This document shows positions 12,269 to 25,085 of a DNA stretch of 64,000 nt, piece by piece. The notes beneath the pieces were generated by a model. That model saw nothing but the letters and a program-made list of their open reading frames with translations, was not told the origin of the DNA and searched no databases. Both the position numbers and the translations under genes were made by a program. The stretch comes from Hypomyces perniciosus. Its lineage: Eukaryota; Ascomycota; Sordariomycetes; Hypocreales; Hypocreaceae. The DNA lies in contig SPDT01000005.1 in the NCBI GenBank assembly GCA_008477525.1, positions 1,736,001 to 1,800,000 of the forward strand, read 5' to 3'. How positions within the stretch are numbered: the stretch's first letter is position 1; each line of letters begins with the position of its first letter.

Positions 12269-14703
12269 TCAAAACTTGAGTTCTTTGGCCCGGCAGCTGG
12301 TGCATAGCACGACAGCGCCTCCGTCGACCTCTTTCGGGAATATCTGCCCGTCTGTGAAGCCCCCTTTACACTCGGCGCAGCGGAAGCAATGCTCGTGCCA
12401 TTCTCCTCCAAGTGCCTTGATGTACTGCCCGATCACGGCTGTCTTGCACATCTTGCATTTTGGTGCGCGTCGTTCAGTTCGCTTCGTCTGGCAGTTGATG
12501 CACCAGGCATAGCCGTCCTTCTCGATGTGCGTCATGCCGTGCTCAAATGGATCACCACACTCAGCGCAAAAGAAGTGGCCATAATGCCAGTGCGCCCCAA
12601 GCGCTACAATATGCTCTCCCAAGATAGGAGTCTTGCAATGTTTGCAGCGTGGGGCGAAGAGCTCATGCCAGTCCAGATGACAGAAGAAGCGAAGACGTTC
12701 ATCTCCGTCTTCTCCCATGGTTATGCCTGGCGTCTCATCCAACACCTCACCCGCAGCGCGACGTCGGATTCTCGCCAGGCGTTCATTCCGGGCTTCTTCT
12801 GGCTCAGGGCTGATTTCCATTGCCTCAAGGCTGGTCCCGCAGGAGTAGCAGCGGAAGCAATGAGGATGAAAGCGCTCAGAGGATCCAGCCAGGGCCACGA
12901 ACTTTCCTTCGATTGGGAAATCACATTCGTGACAGAGCGTTGCAGGACGCCCGATGGCGCCCGGGGCAGGTGACCAGTGGCTTCGTGGTCGCTGGGAATC
13001 ACGGCTCTGGGCTCCGCGAGCTCCTGGCGTGGGGAGGGGACGTGACCCTTTTCTGGAGGGCGTGTCTCCTGGCATCACAATGTCTGGAATTTTGCGTCGG
13101 CTTGGCGCTTCATCAACATCGACTGTGATGGATGGGACATTAATCGTCGGGATCGTTCGGCTTGAAGGGTCATCTGGCTCAGCTACCGAGATTGACGGCA
13201 CACCTGCATTTGTCGGCGTCCGTGACTGCGGCGTATCGTTCTCCGCCACAACGATACGAGGGACCTCCACAGATTGTGACTGCGGTTGGTGGCGGCTGCT
13301 TGACGCCGTGGTCGGGTCTGGCCGGTCTAGGCTGACATCAGTGGACTCCTCCGGGGCTTTCCAGTTGGCATCGAAGCTTACAATGGGCCTTCCAGGGCTG
13401 TCGCTCACTGCGGTAGGCTCCGGGAGATTGGGACTGCGGTCCTTCAGCTTCATGCTTGTGGCCGCACGAATATCATCGCCGCGGATTTCCATTCCATTCT
13501 TGTGCTGCCCCTCGGGCATAGATCTTGGCCCGGGAGGAATATTGACTTGGTATTGGGCGTTGCGGGATCGTGTTGGAGGATTTCGATGGATTTCGACCTG
13601 CTCCAAACGCTTGGACTGACTGGTGTCTTGTCGTCGAGGTGACTCATAGGGAAGGCGACCTAAAGACTTTGACGTCTTGTGGCCAAGAGATGCTATTGAA
13701 CCACGACCATGCACGGACGTGTTGCCCTCTCTGCTCGATGGAGCTTCGGGCTCCTCCCAGATCTGATCGCCGGAGAAGGGTCGCTCAACCTCTCCGCTAA
13801 TATTCCGCCTCATGCTGCTGCGGCGACGCCCAGCGAATCGACCGCCGACGCTTCCATATGACTTCATCTTGCCGTTGCCTTGTTCTTCAGATCGATTTAG
13901 CTCCGAGGAGGAACGGTTCCTTCTCGACATATCCTCTTCGTCTGATGAGTTTCCAGAAGAGTGGACGACAGAGTCTCTGCCCTGCCTTTCACCCGTGTTT
14001 ATACTGGCCGCCCGAGCATGCGCATAACTGTCCTTTCTAAGGTGTGGTTTATATCGGTATGGTCCATCGGGTGGTCGGGGCCTGACACCGTTCTGGTGTT
14101 GCCAGACAAGCTCCGCTGCTTCGTCGAGAGCAGCATTGTAGATGCGGGTTTCATCCTCATCCGTAGAGTCGCTCTTGTTATTGCGAAGGTCCATCTCCTC
14201 CATCGCATCCCGCAATGAGTATGCCTCTTCCTTCTCCATCCACCGTTGGCCGCGCTCCATGTAAGTAGTTGTGGGCACAACTTCATCTGGCCTCAATGGT
14301 GGCGGAGATGGCTTGCTGGGGTAGTAGTCTTGACTCTTCGCACTCATGGTTGAGTATCGAGATGAGATGCTTGCGCCAGCAACGCTTGGCGAGTGTGACA
14401 GCGCTGAATGCGGCGCAGGACGATGGACGGTTTCTTGTGAGGAGGCATCAATGCTGTGGCGGCTGAAGCTTGATCGGTTTGTATGTGGACGGAAACTAGG
14501 AGGTTGCGCTCTGGCACCGCTTGGCCGCGCGGCACGGTTGTTTCGGAGACCTGCGAGATAGTTTGCTGTTCAGGCGCAGTAGATATTAGCGATAGTCTTC
14601 GAATCATGATCTCCTCACATGCCGTACCGAATTCATCATTAGTCATGTAAGACGGTGACGGCGGCGTCACCTTCCGCGTCTTGACCTCGCCCGATTCCTT
14701 CAT
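12269..14703 (-). CDS. pxl1: Paxillin-like LIM-domain protein, three LIM domains
   Basis: Exons 14628-14703 and 12269-14550 joined by a 77-nt intron (GTACGG...TCGCAG) give about 785 aa. The join turns DEFG into the conserved stretch LRNNRAARPSG. The long N-terminal part is disordered, Ser/Pro/Arg-rich, with PTTTYMERGQRWMEKEEA near residue 120. Three LIM zinc-binding domains fill the C-terminus: LIM1 from CHECDFPIEGK, LIM2 from CKHCKTPILG and LIM3 from CKMCKTAVIG, each with the expected Cys/His pairs. LIM1 has about 45 extra residues between its two zinc knuckles (EARNERLARIRRRAAGEVL...). Fungal paxillin-like proteins (Pxl1/PxlA) act at the contractile ring and polarised growth sites, often with Rho GTPases. 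The symbol is inferred from the LIM arrangement and the N-terminus. Confidence 0.9.
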
Positions 14704-15287
14704 TCTCGTTCTGAATGTGATGAATGAAGCAAATCAGCTTTGTCCTGCAAGACGATGGGGCGATAGGTATAGATAGCGTGGGCAATGGGCTGTTGTTATA
14801 GTGGATGCAGGTTGGGCGGTGACCAAAGAGGCAGCATCAGCTGCGTGAACGTTTTGTACGCGAATCAGATGTGAGTGCAGGTCATCGGCTTAGGGGTTGA
14901 CTAGGCAACGCAGGGAATGTTCCGAGACACGAGCCAGCCCAAGCGTTTCAGTAATCGCCCGCACTCCAGCTATCGCCAGCACTCCAGCTATCGCCAAGAG
15001 CAACGAACGAACGAATGAGTAGGAATTGAGGACAATGAATGTTGTTTGCAGCATGGGCGCGAATGACTCGACGTATTTATGTACATATGTACAATTTTTT
15101 TTTTAGGGGCGCTCCGGATTGTGGGAACAGAGTTCGCAATAGTAATACATCGCCAATGCAGCCGTTTTGAGCCAGCAATGGCTTCTCATCACTCAGCCAG
15201 CGACGCCTATTGGTGCCAGGTGGCCAGCGACAGCTGTACAAGCACGGCACGTCAGCAGCCTCTCTCGCCTCTCTCCCGCCTAACTCG
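14704..15287. other. Intergenic region between cox19 3' end and LIM gene 5' end
   Basis: About 580 nt of presumed promoter and 3' UTR. A short duplicated phrase (CACTCCAGCTATCGCC) occurs twice in tandem near 14962-14995. No gene is visible. Confidence 0.5.
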
Positions 15288-15800
15288 CTACCACCGAAGC
15301 TCGCCCTTGACGCCCTTCTCGGGCTCGGAGTTCCTTGCAGGCTGGGGAGCATCTGCAAACCCAAGATTTTTGAATTCGTCCCGGGCCATTAGGTTTCTTG
15401 TTGACGTCAGCGTTGGTGAGCCACTCGGCGATGCATTGTCGGCTTCACAAAGTACATACCGGTCCATCCTACAACCAAGATATGCCTTGGCTAGATGACG
15501 GCACTCATCCTCATTTACGCCGCGCACCTTCTTCATGCAGGAGAGATACGTGATCATTGCTTTTTTGCACTCGCCTAACAAATGATTGCTTAGCAATTTA
15601 GGAAAAATTCGAAACATACGAGTAGGCGCTTACCATCGTGGTCCAAGGGGAAGCTCCCGCGCTGTGGCCTGAGCAAAGAGGGTCAACTTCCGAGATATCA
15701 ATCAAGCTATAATTTGAGGTTAACCCCTAATAATGAATGGGAGGACTTACGGTGTAGGTTTCGTCGCCGGCAGCGCTCCAGGGCTACCGAAAGTACTCAT
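15288..15800 (-). CDS. cox19: Cox19, cytochrome c oxidase assembly factor, 4 exons
   Basis: Exons 15751-15800, 15634-15668, 15460-15574 and 15288-15396 give 102 aa. Introns are 82, 59 and 63 nt with GTAAGT, GTAAGC and GTATGT donors. The product starts MSTFGSPGALPATKPTP, runs through RGSFPLDHDGECK and contains the two CX9C motifs of Cox19 (CKKAMITYLSC and CRHLAKAYLGC), followed by DRNLMARDEFKNLGF. Cox19 is a soluble intermembrane-space protein imported by Mia40 and needed for copper delivery in complex IV assembly. The third intron is certain from homology: without it, residues unlike the family would split DR from NLM. The 35-nt second exon is small but phase-consistent. Another twin-CX9C gene, cmc4, lies about 4 kb away. 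Confidence 0.95.
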
Positions 15801-17462
15801 CTCTTGAATGGTTGCATTTGGCGTATGTCGTATTATTCGAAGATTCTATCGGAGTTCATTATGCAGGTCAGTAGAAGGCTGTGGAGCACACACCAGACCC
15901 CGATAAAGTGCCACATGTCGCTTAACTGATTTGAGACTTGGCGCTTCTAGGTACTACTAGTATATAAGATATTATTCTTAGGGGCTTTCATCTTGCACAG
16001 ACAACACGTATAAGTTGTTGCAGAAAAATAGTACTCGAATTTGTGACGCCGGCCAAATTGCAAATCCACCTTAATAATACAATAATATCATTTGAATTTG
16101 AATTTGAATGACTTGAGTTTTTATTCATCTTCTATTTAACTTATGGATGAGATGTTGACTTCGAGCTCCCCAAGTTCATGATGCCACCCTTGTTGTTAAT
16201 GTAACTCCAGCTGTGGTTCTGATGATGTACGTCTTCACCACGTTTTTTTTCACTTCCCTACGAGTATGTCTTAAAACCACTGGTTTTGGTAGTATTCCCG
16301 TCATCAACCTCCGCCCACTCTCCCAGGTACGTTCTCTCCGCCCCCTGGCTCCCCGCCTCGAGGCGATGCATCGTTGCAGGAACCAGGGGTTGATAGTAGT
16401 ATGGGAATAATATTATTAATACTAGGTACCCAATGAACACCCGACTGCTTAGCTGGCAAGCTGGAGAACAATTTCGATGATACATACTATGGTCTACCAC
16501 GTCATCAGCAAGGTTGACAGAGAAGAGCTATTAGCTGTTTTCTATCTGATGCCACTTCCAACTTAGTTGATATTATGTATTTACTGTGAAATGCCCCTCC
16601 CTCTGCCTTGGTGGTCGACTTCTTCTCTGAGTCAACATGAGTCCATGCTGCCTGACCAACATGTCATCGAGTTGGGCATCAATGGAGACTGGAGACTATG
16701 GTGTCCTCAACAACCGGGAGTGAAATGAAGCAATGGGGTTACTCAAGGAGGCGCGTGGTATATTGATACCTACTGTGCTATGAGGATTGGCATGGTCGTA
16801 GGTGTGTACCTACACACATCAACTTGGAGATGAACGACTTAGATAGATAATAGATACCCACTAGGGGTATGTTGGCTATGTTGGTGGCGAACCGGCTAAT
16901 ATCGGGAGGCATCAACATCATGTTGTGGCCATGGAAAGAGAATCGCTTTGAATTCTAGGTTTGCATCACATCTATTCCATAATATACACTTGAGCATGCC
17001 AGGCATGCACATTACAAAATTTCCAGATTGCTTATTCCTTCATTATCGAAGGGATGAGACGGCACTTCGTTCGAGGCTTTGGGAGGAGTTCTGGAAAAGG
17101 GATGTTGGATAAGTATACAATACAAAATCTCATTGCAATTGTCGGCCAAGTTCCCATGTAGCTAGTACCTCGCATGATGAAGGGCCAGGTCAGCCACAGT
17201 TCCACCCACACGTGAAAGCGGTACGTACCTTGCGGAATTGCTGGCGGCCGAACAGGCCAAACAACTGACCCATCGCCTCTCGGGGCTTATGTTCCTCAAT
17301 TGATAGCAAAAAAGTGCAGCGCAAACCATCGCGAGTGAGTGCGTGTGTGCGTCCTCTGGCCAGCGGCCGCTCTATCACGATATCAACTCAACCGCCAACT
17401 CCCGAGTGATCTCTGTGTGCGAAAACCGTCGTCCCGAAAGGCACCCCCAAAACGCCGCTGCA
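15801..17462. other. Long intergenic region upstream of dnm1
   Basis: About 1.66 kb between divergent genes, A/T-rich, with no convincing gene. On the minus strand, 16130-16380 has two short stretches that read like protein (EWAEVDDGNTTKTSG and, in another frame, WSYINNKGGIMNLGSS) but I cannot join them into a gene. The last 200 nt are probably the dnm1 leader. Confidence 0.45.
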
Positions 17463-20045
17463 ATGGCTGCCCTCGGCGAGGATCTGCTCGGTACCGTCAA
17501 CAAGCTGCAGGACCTCGTGTTTAACACCATCGGCAGCGACTCTCTCGATCTGCCCCAGATCGTATGTGGTTGATTCACATCGTGTACTGGAGACTTTGAG
17601 TAACTTACGCTCGCTATCCAGGTTGTTGTCGGGTCCCAGTCGGCCGGAAAATCTTCTGTTCTTGAAAACATCGTCGGCCGAGACTTTTTGCCGCGAGGCA
17701 GTGGCATTGTTACCCGACGGCCGTTGATCCTCCAGCTCATCAACATCCCCGAAGATGAAACCATCCCGGATCCCATGAATGACCCTTACAGGTCGCCTGG
17801 CACTGCACGACGCTCGGAGTGGGCCGAGTTCCATCACATCCCCAACCGCAGATTCAACGACTTCTTGGACGTCAAGCGGGAGATCGAGAACGAGACTGCG
17901 AGAGTCGCCGGAACCAACAAAGGCATCAACCGACAACCAATAAACCTCAAGATCTACTCCCCCCACGTTCTTAACCTGACACTGGTCGATCTCCCTGGTT
18001 TAACAAAAGTACGTCGCTACGACCGCCCCAGCTTTCCATCATATTTTCCCCATCAACTAACAAGCGTACCTAGGTACCCATTGGTGACCAACCGGGTGAT
18101 ATCGAAAAACAAACAAGAAACCTGATTTCCGAGTACATTGCTAAGCCGAATAGTATCGTCCTCGCTGTCTCCCCTGCGAACGTCGATCTTGTGAACTCGG
18201 AAGCACTGAAGCTCGCCCGACATGTAGACCCACTTGGCAGGAGGACCATCGGCGTCCTCACCAAGGTTGATCTGATGGACCATGGCACCAATGCGCTCGA
18301 TATTCTCTCAGGTCGTGTCTATCCTTTGAAGCTTGGCTTTATCGGCGTGGTGAACCGCTCCCAGCAAGACATCCAGGGAAACAAGCCCATGGAGGAGGCT
18401 CTCAAAGCCGAAAATGATTTCTTCAAACATCACCCAGCCTACCGTAACATCTCGAGTCGGTGCGGCACACAATTTTTGGCCAAGACGCTTAACACCACTC
18501 TCATGACCCACATCCGAGAACGACTACCCGATATCAAGGCGCGTCTCAATACCCTGATGGGTCAGACTCAGCAGGAGCTGGCTGGCTATGGGGACATGCA
18601 TTTCAGTGGCAAAGAGCACCGTGGCTCTCTCATTCTTCAACTCATGACCCGTTTTGCTACCTCTTTTATCTCCTCGATTGACGGTACTTCAACTGAAATT
18701 TCAACCAAGGAACTATGTGGCGGTGCCCGCATTTACTACATCTTCAACTCTGTCTTTGGAAGCTCTCTGGAATCCATTGACCCTACATCGAATCTCTCGG
18801 CTCTAGACATTAGAACGGCAATTCGCAATTCTACCGGACCCCGGCCCAGCTTGTTTGTTCCCGAAATGGCATTTGATCTTCTGGTAAAACCGCAGATTAA
18901 GCTTTTGGAGATACCCAGCCAGCGATGCGTAGAGCTTGTCTACGAAGAGCTCATCAAGATTTGTCACACATGTGGTTCGATAGAGCTTTCCAGGTTCCCA
19001 AGGCTGCAGGCAAAACTTATCGAGACGGTATCAGACCTCCTGCGCGAGAGGCTAGGCCCCGCTTCATCATATGTCGAGTCGCTCATCTCGATTCAACGGG
19101 CATATATCAACACGAACCACCCTAATTTCCTAGGTGCTGCTGCTGCCATGAGCAATGTTGTCAGTGCCAAGCAAGAGCGTGAAAGGAAGCGGCTAATCCA
19201 CGAAGAGCGTGACCGGCGGGAGAAGCGCCGCCTCAAGGAGCTTGGACCCAATGGCACGGATGCGCATGACGACGGTGAAGATAGTCCAGTCACTGAGCGC
19301 GCAGAGTCCAACCTTCGTAAACTCGCAACCAAGCCCTCAAGGAGCATGTCTCCTGCTGTTCATCAAGAGACCGGCCCGGGTAGCTTGGTTGGGGTAGTCA
19401 ATGGGGCTCGACCAGGATCGCCTGCACTGAACGGACAGGGAATAGGCGGTGCCCGTGATACATTTTTAAACTACTTCTTCGGCAAAGATGGTCTGTCACC
19501 AGCCAATATCCCCTCCATGCCGCCTACCAACGGCAGGCATATCACCCAGCCATCTGAATCGAACTTCTCACAGAGCCTGCGTCGCGAAGACAAGATGCCC
19601 ATCCGGACGGCTCCATCTGTTAGCGATGACTATGACCCGACAGGTAGAAGTTATGGCCTGGCATCACACTTGGTAAGCTTTTATGTCCCTCTGTTTTGTC
19701 TCGACTTTGCAACTGACGACGCCTGTTTCATAGGGGGAATCTAACGAACCAGCTATGACTGAGCGAGAGGCTATGGAAACAGAACTGATCAGGGCATTGA
19801 TCTCGTCCTACTTTAACATTGTCCGCGAGTCAATTGCCGACCAAGTTCCCAAGGCCATTATGCACCTTTTGGTGAACCACTGCAAGGATGTGGTCCAGAA
19901 TCGCCTTGTGAGCGAGCTATACAAGGAGACTCTCTTCGAGGAACTCCTCTACGAAGATGATGGCGTCAAGAAAGAGCGTGAGAAGTGCGAGAAGCTTCTC
20001 CAGACGTACCGCGAGGCGGCCAAGATCATTGGCGAGGTGTTATAA
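17463..20045 (+). CDS. dnm1: Dnm1/Drp1 dynamin-related GTPase (mitochondrial and peroxisomal fission)
   Basis: Exons 17463-17561, 17622-18008, 18074-19672 and 19734-20045, all phase 0, give 798 aa; introns are 60, 65 and 61 nt. The GTPase domain is at the N-terminus with P-loop GSQSAGKSS (about residue 36), switch threonines in GIVTRRP, DLPGLTK and TKVD. The middle/stalk region follows ([17 protein letters not shown] onward), then the insert B region with HDDGEDSP and [12 protein letters not shown], and the GTPase effector domain near the C-terminus ([19 protein letters not shown]). Length (about 800 aa) and the insert before the GED favour Dnm1 over Vps1, which is about 100 residues shorter. 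In the family, Dnm1 is recruited by Fis1 and an adaptor and constricts mitochondria and peroxisomes. The final intron falls just before the effector domain. Confidence 0.93.
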
Positions 20046-20603
20046 ACCTAAGAGGCCTTTTTTCTTGTTTCTTTCTCCCACATTTTGTGTGAAGAGTGGG
20101 AAAGTTTGAATGTGTGAATAGCAGTGGGGGTAAAAGAAAAAGAAAGCGATCAATGGGCGTCATGGGTTTAGAACGGAAGGGAAGGGAACCGGTCTGACGA
20201 GGACGCACATCTATCTTTGTGTGATGGGAGGGGAGGTTCGAAATGTCTTCATTTTGGAATTGTAAACAATCCGCGTTTCTGTACACCATGTATGCGCTTG
20301 GAGGAGGGATGCCGCTCAGAGAAGCCGGCTGAAGCAACTCTTGTATTACACTACACACCACCACTCGACTCGTCGGCACACTCCCCATGATAAATATATT
20401 ACTGATTACGTCGTATAAATAGCCAGTTTTGAATCCTGTACCATCCGTTGAAGAAGAAAAATAGCCATTTTGAGTCCCGTTATCCCTCGTTCTAGACGAT
20501 AACATGATTTCCTCGTTGCAAGTATGCCATGCCTGTAGAAGCTGCTGTAATTCTCAAGATCAAGTCTCCGTATCTAGCCCCCTCGACGCCTAGAAACATC
20601 CGC
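20046..20603. other. Convergent intergenic region
   Basis: About 560 nt between the dnm1 stop and the F-box gene stop. Contains presumed 3' UTRs only. Confidence 0.55.
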
Positions 20604-23600
20604 TCAATTACCTGCTGGCGCAGGATATCGCGGGTCGTAATCCTCATGCTCTGGCGATCCAGCTGTCGGTGGACGATTCTCTCTTATTAGTATTGAAGGC
20701 TGGCGGTTAGATCTTTGATCATTTGAGGGTGTGTACTGCGGATACCAAGTGGTATCTCCCGCCCGTTCTGCATAAGTGAAGACCTGAGACTCGTCATAAC
20801 GAACGGGCTGTCGGATGAAGTAATCGCCCTGCGGATCTCGAACCTCAATAATCTCATAAGTCTCGAAAGGTGGGACAGGGTGAGGGGGCAGTTCGTTCGT
20901 GTAGCGAGAGTATGGTCGTGCCTCATATGTGTGAGACGCCTGGGCATGAGTTGGTCGTGGGCTCCGCTCACGATACGCAGGTAGAGTGTAACGAAAGGGT
21001 GGCTTAGGCGAGGCTGATCGTTGGCGGGTCACTGACCTATAGCCATTACCGTTCACGTATTCAGCTCGACCCGAGCGATGCTCTGCCTCTCTCATGCCTC
21101 CCATGGCAGGAGGGATACATGTTGCCGCCCTAACATCACGGCCATTTTGCAGATTGTCCATTCTCTCTGCTGAGTTCGACCCGTGTTGGAGATACGGGTC
21201 TCTGTCAACGCGCCTCAATGTCCGTCCATCGATATTGCCCGTGATTGGTTGTCTAGATGGTCTGCTGTGAGATAAGAGCTCATCTTCTCTACCAGGCGTA
21301 CGCCGCCGCCCAATCATTACATTTGCTCGCAGGTACCTGTCTGCACCATGCGTTCCCGTATTGTATCTTGGTTGATGGCGAGTGTCATCGGATTTACCAT
21401 AGACGACACTCGCTGGCAGAAGGGTTGGTATATCCAGACTAGGTGACGTGGCAGTGTCTGGTGGGCCAGGATGCGTTGGAGCCGGAGCCGTTGCTGTTGC
21501 TTGTGAGGTATGCATAGCCCTGTGATGGCGGTCCGTGATAACAGGAGCGGGCGTCGCAGAATCCCTTACTGGTTCATTCTGGCTGCCACGCCCTTCAATC
21601 TCAAACGCCCAGGGAAGTGCATCAGCAACCAATTTCAACGCCGGTTTATTATTGCGAAGAACCTTCCTAAGTCCGACCAATGCCGGCAGGTCGGGCAGCC
21701 ATACCATGTCGACACGCCAGTCGTTGGGCGGAGCAATCTGTCTGAGGAGTCTCCTGCCATGGCTATCATAAAAATGGTCAGCCAAATCTGGAAATGAAAA
21801 TGGCCTTCTATTTTGTGACCAGATTGACGATGACATGCAAGATTTGCAGGCAAGGCCGCGAACATGGTGAAGGGGGGAGAAATCTTTATGGTCGATTAGC
21901 CCATCTAGGAACATGTCAAAGGGAGCCGGTTCTGAATATTGCTGCTGGTAGTCCTTTGCAATGTGATGAATGACAGTGCAAACCTTGACCGAGACAGGGA
22001 TACCCTTGATGTTTGATAGCGTTCCCCATGTGTCCTTGACAATCCTTGCCATGAATTCTACCCGCAGCCTATACGGATCACCTGGTGGTGCACCTCGGTA
22101 ACCACCTCGCGGCTTGTTGCGTGCTTGAAAATGTGGGGGGCACATTTCACGCATCATCGATTCCATGTCGACCAGATCCTCGTTAGGTTCATACAGTGAC
22201 CTCGTGAGCTCGCCTAGTGAACGAAGTGACGGAGACGTTGGTTTGTGCGTTTGCGATGCATTCAGTCTTCCGTAAGGCACGTGGGAAGCAACTCCAGGCG
22301 TATAGATGGTTGTTGTGGTGCCCAACCGCTGTGGTACAGAGCTGTGTTGTTGATCCGGAGAAGTATAGGATGAATAGTTGGTCGAAGCTGTAGAACCGTA
22401 GGCTTCGTGGCTATGGTGGAAGGGAGCGCCAACGGGAGGCATATGCTGAATCCCTTCGACAACCTGCGAGGTTTGAATTGTAGGTTTTGTCTCGGTACCG
22501 AAGACTGGCTGTTCTGGCCATTCCGCCCTCCAATAAACGACAACATTCCCTTTGCTTAGGACGTTGGTGTGCTTTGCGGCGTAATGCTGAATCACGGCTT
22601 CAAACCCATACAACTTGTGGCTGTCCATACAGACATTACAAAGAAACAGCTCTTTGCGATAACGTTCAGTAAATGGCTTGACTTTGACGTCAAACACCCA
22701 CTTCATGTTTTCCAACGTAAGCTTCTGTGTCCAAGGTCCCTCTGGAGGATCGACGATTGGTTCTATACCAGCTGTACGGGCAGCAGCAGCGTCTTTGGCG
22801 ACCTCAGCGTAGAACCTCTTCCGGACGTAGAGCAAGACCTCTGCAGCGAACTGGGTGCAATTCTTTCTCTTGACTTTCTTTCCGTCGGCCCAGCCATCTT
22901 TTATGATTTCATCTGCGAATCCGGAAATGCGTGCTCGTAATGGTCCCTGAACCTCATTCCACTCTTCATCTGTAACCTCACTAGGCTGCTGGTCGCCCGC
23001 GCCATTGTTTTGTGGTATACCCTGTCGCTCCTGGAGAGTGCTGGCATTTGTCATGTTGTCTTGTTCTCGTTGGTCTGCATCTCCACGCTGAGCCAGAAGT
23101 CGGGGCTTCAGGAGTCCCCAGGCATTGTCATCAAACGGCGTGATGATCTGTAAAGCCGCCTGAAATGATGGAATATGAGCAAGAACGCTTGGAGTTATTG
23201 GCGGATGAAGTTGCGAGGCTCGATGTTCAATCTCAGCCCGCCGCTTGGCCTTGAGTTCCGCTACTTCTTCTTTAGTTCGCTTTTGCTGGCCTTGGGGGCG
23301 ACTTTGGAGTTTCGGGGGTAAATTCGAAGTTTCCGATGTCGACTTGGCCAACTCTAATGAATTGTTAATCAGAGTGTGAGTCCTGTATAAAAGGACTTGA
23401 CTTACCGCTTGATATCACACTTCGCTCAGCATCGCCTTGACTCTTGGTCCTGGTTTTAGGCTTATTCACACCACTTTGGGATATCTGTGCACTTGAGGCA
23501 GTAGTAGAAGCCACACCAGAATTGTCAGCAGGGGTTGACGAAGCTGTAGAACGACTCATGCGCATCTTGGTCACTCCACCAGATAAATGCCACTTCTCCC

Positions 23601-24674
23601 AGCGAGATGCATCGGCAAGAGCTCCCTTGCCCCGGACCTCGAGACCCTTAACCCATTCCTCAACAGCTGCGGAGCCTAAATCCTTGACTGCCTCGAACTC
23701 GGCTTTGATATCTTCAATCTGACCTGGCCAATACACCTTGGATATTGGGTTCTCTGGGGGAATAGGGCCGCTCCGTATCACTTGAGGTGGTATCACGTGC
23801 AACTCCAGCGTCAGTAAAACCATGGGAAGACTTGGGAGAAGAAACAAGGGTGTCGACGACAGTACTAGGTCGATCTCCTGCAAAGTTCATGAGCTTAGTA
23901 CATCTGGGGAGATGGCGGCGGACGCACCTTGACACTTCTCTTTTGAAGACATTCCCCGCAAGAAACAATGAAGAATGGGAACACAAGCGACACAGCATCA
24001 GCACCAGGCCCACGAGGCCATCGGGATTGGGCTTGTCCAGTCTCAGCCTGATCCAGGCGACTACAAAATTGGCAAGTTTGAGAGCAAGCAAAACGCCACA
24101 TGTCAACCTCTGACCTGCCCTTCAACGGCGCAGGCATCCGGGGCCAAAACAGACGCCTTGAAGCCTGCCATATTGCATCCGGCTTCAAGGCAGATAGTGT
24201 AGAAGGGGTTGAGAAAACAGGAGGGGAAATCTTGACACAAGAAGAAGGATCAAGATAGCTGTGGAATAATTTGTTGACAAGCAACACAGTTCCCAGAGTT
24301 TGTGGGGGAAGAAAAGTAAAGATATGATGCCATATCTCCGCTGGGAGCTGTCGCGTCATATCAGGACGAGGGCTGGAGCCAGAAGTCACGCCGTTCTTCA
24401 CATTCTCAGCTAGTCTGGCTTTCTTTGCAATGTTGCTTTCGGTGGAGCCATTTGACTCGAGGGGTTTCCTTTTCCTCGCAAAGGGCTCTGTGATTTCGTC
24501 GATGTTGGTCACGAACGCGGCGGCTGGATCATACTCGGAGCTGCCTGATGAGGCACCATCATCCCAATGTCGATCATTGCAGTTTGACGTGTCGTCTGCG
24601 GCCTGCAGGGAGTTTCCTGGGCTTCCCCCAAGACCAGGGCCTGTAGCGGCCATGTGCACTGGTCGGATGCTCAT
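20604..24674 (-). CDS. Large F-box protein with a fungal-specific C-terminal region
   Basis: Exons 23928-24674, 23406-23877 and 20604-23353 joined by 50-nt and 52-nt introns (GTGCGT...TTGCAG; GTAAGT, branch GATTAAC, ATTAG) give about 1322 aa. Near residue 105 is an F-box: MTRQLPAEIWHHIFTFLPPQ followed by TLGTVLLVNKLFHSYL. F-boxes bind Skp1 and place a protein in SCF ubiquitin ligases. A CX2C-CX2C cluster follows (CSQTCQFC, then CGECL near residue 240). The centre has a Lys/Arg-rich coiled coil (KRTKEEVAELKAKRRAEIE) and two sections with paired Cys and His (LFLCNVCMDSH...HYAAKHTN; CKSCMSSS...HFYDSHGR) that look like degenerate zinc fingers. The last 350 residues are disordered and rich in Arg, Pro and Tyr. 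The partners and substrates cannot be told from sequence. Confidence 0.85.
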
Positions 24675-25085
24675 TGGGAACTGCAGGAGGAGTGGGTAGG
24701 TAAGCAGATGATGAACACGAAACTAAGACTTTAGTAGTAGTAGTTGGGATCCGGATCCTGTCCCCGTGGGCAGTCAGTCAGAAATGGACCTGGGGGCTAT
24801 TATCCAAGGCGGTATCGTACAACTTGGAGGGCGGATCGGGCAGGGTCACAAATCCTGTCACAAAATAAGAAGCTCGCCTTTGTCCATGATGGCCGATCCA
24901 AGGACTCTTTGCAGCACAATCAAATTGTTGATGTCATGTGTTGGAGGCGAGTTACTCGTCCATTCAAGGAGACGAGGCGCGTTTTTTAAATGACTAAGCT
25001 CTCACGATAGGCTGACGTCATTTCCCAGTAGCAGTACGAAGTACTAAAGTACTATGTACTCCGTACCTCTGATACAACAAATCCT
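24675..25085. other. Intergenic region upstream of the F-box gene
   Basis: About 410 nt with one TACTCCGTA copy at 25057-25065. No gene is visible. Confidence 0.5.

Noticed and set aside
17463..20045. Assignment of the dynamin gene as Vps1
   Set aside because: The product is about 800 aa with the long insert before the effector domain typical of Dnm1; Vps1 is about 100 residues shorter.
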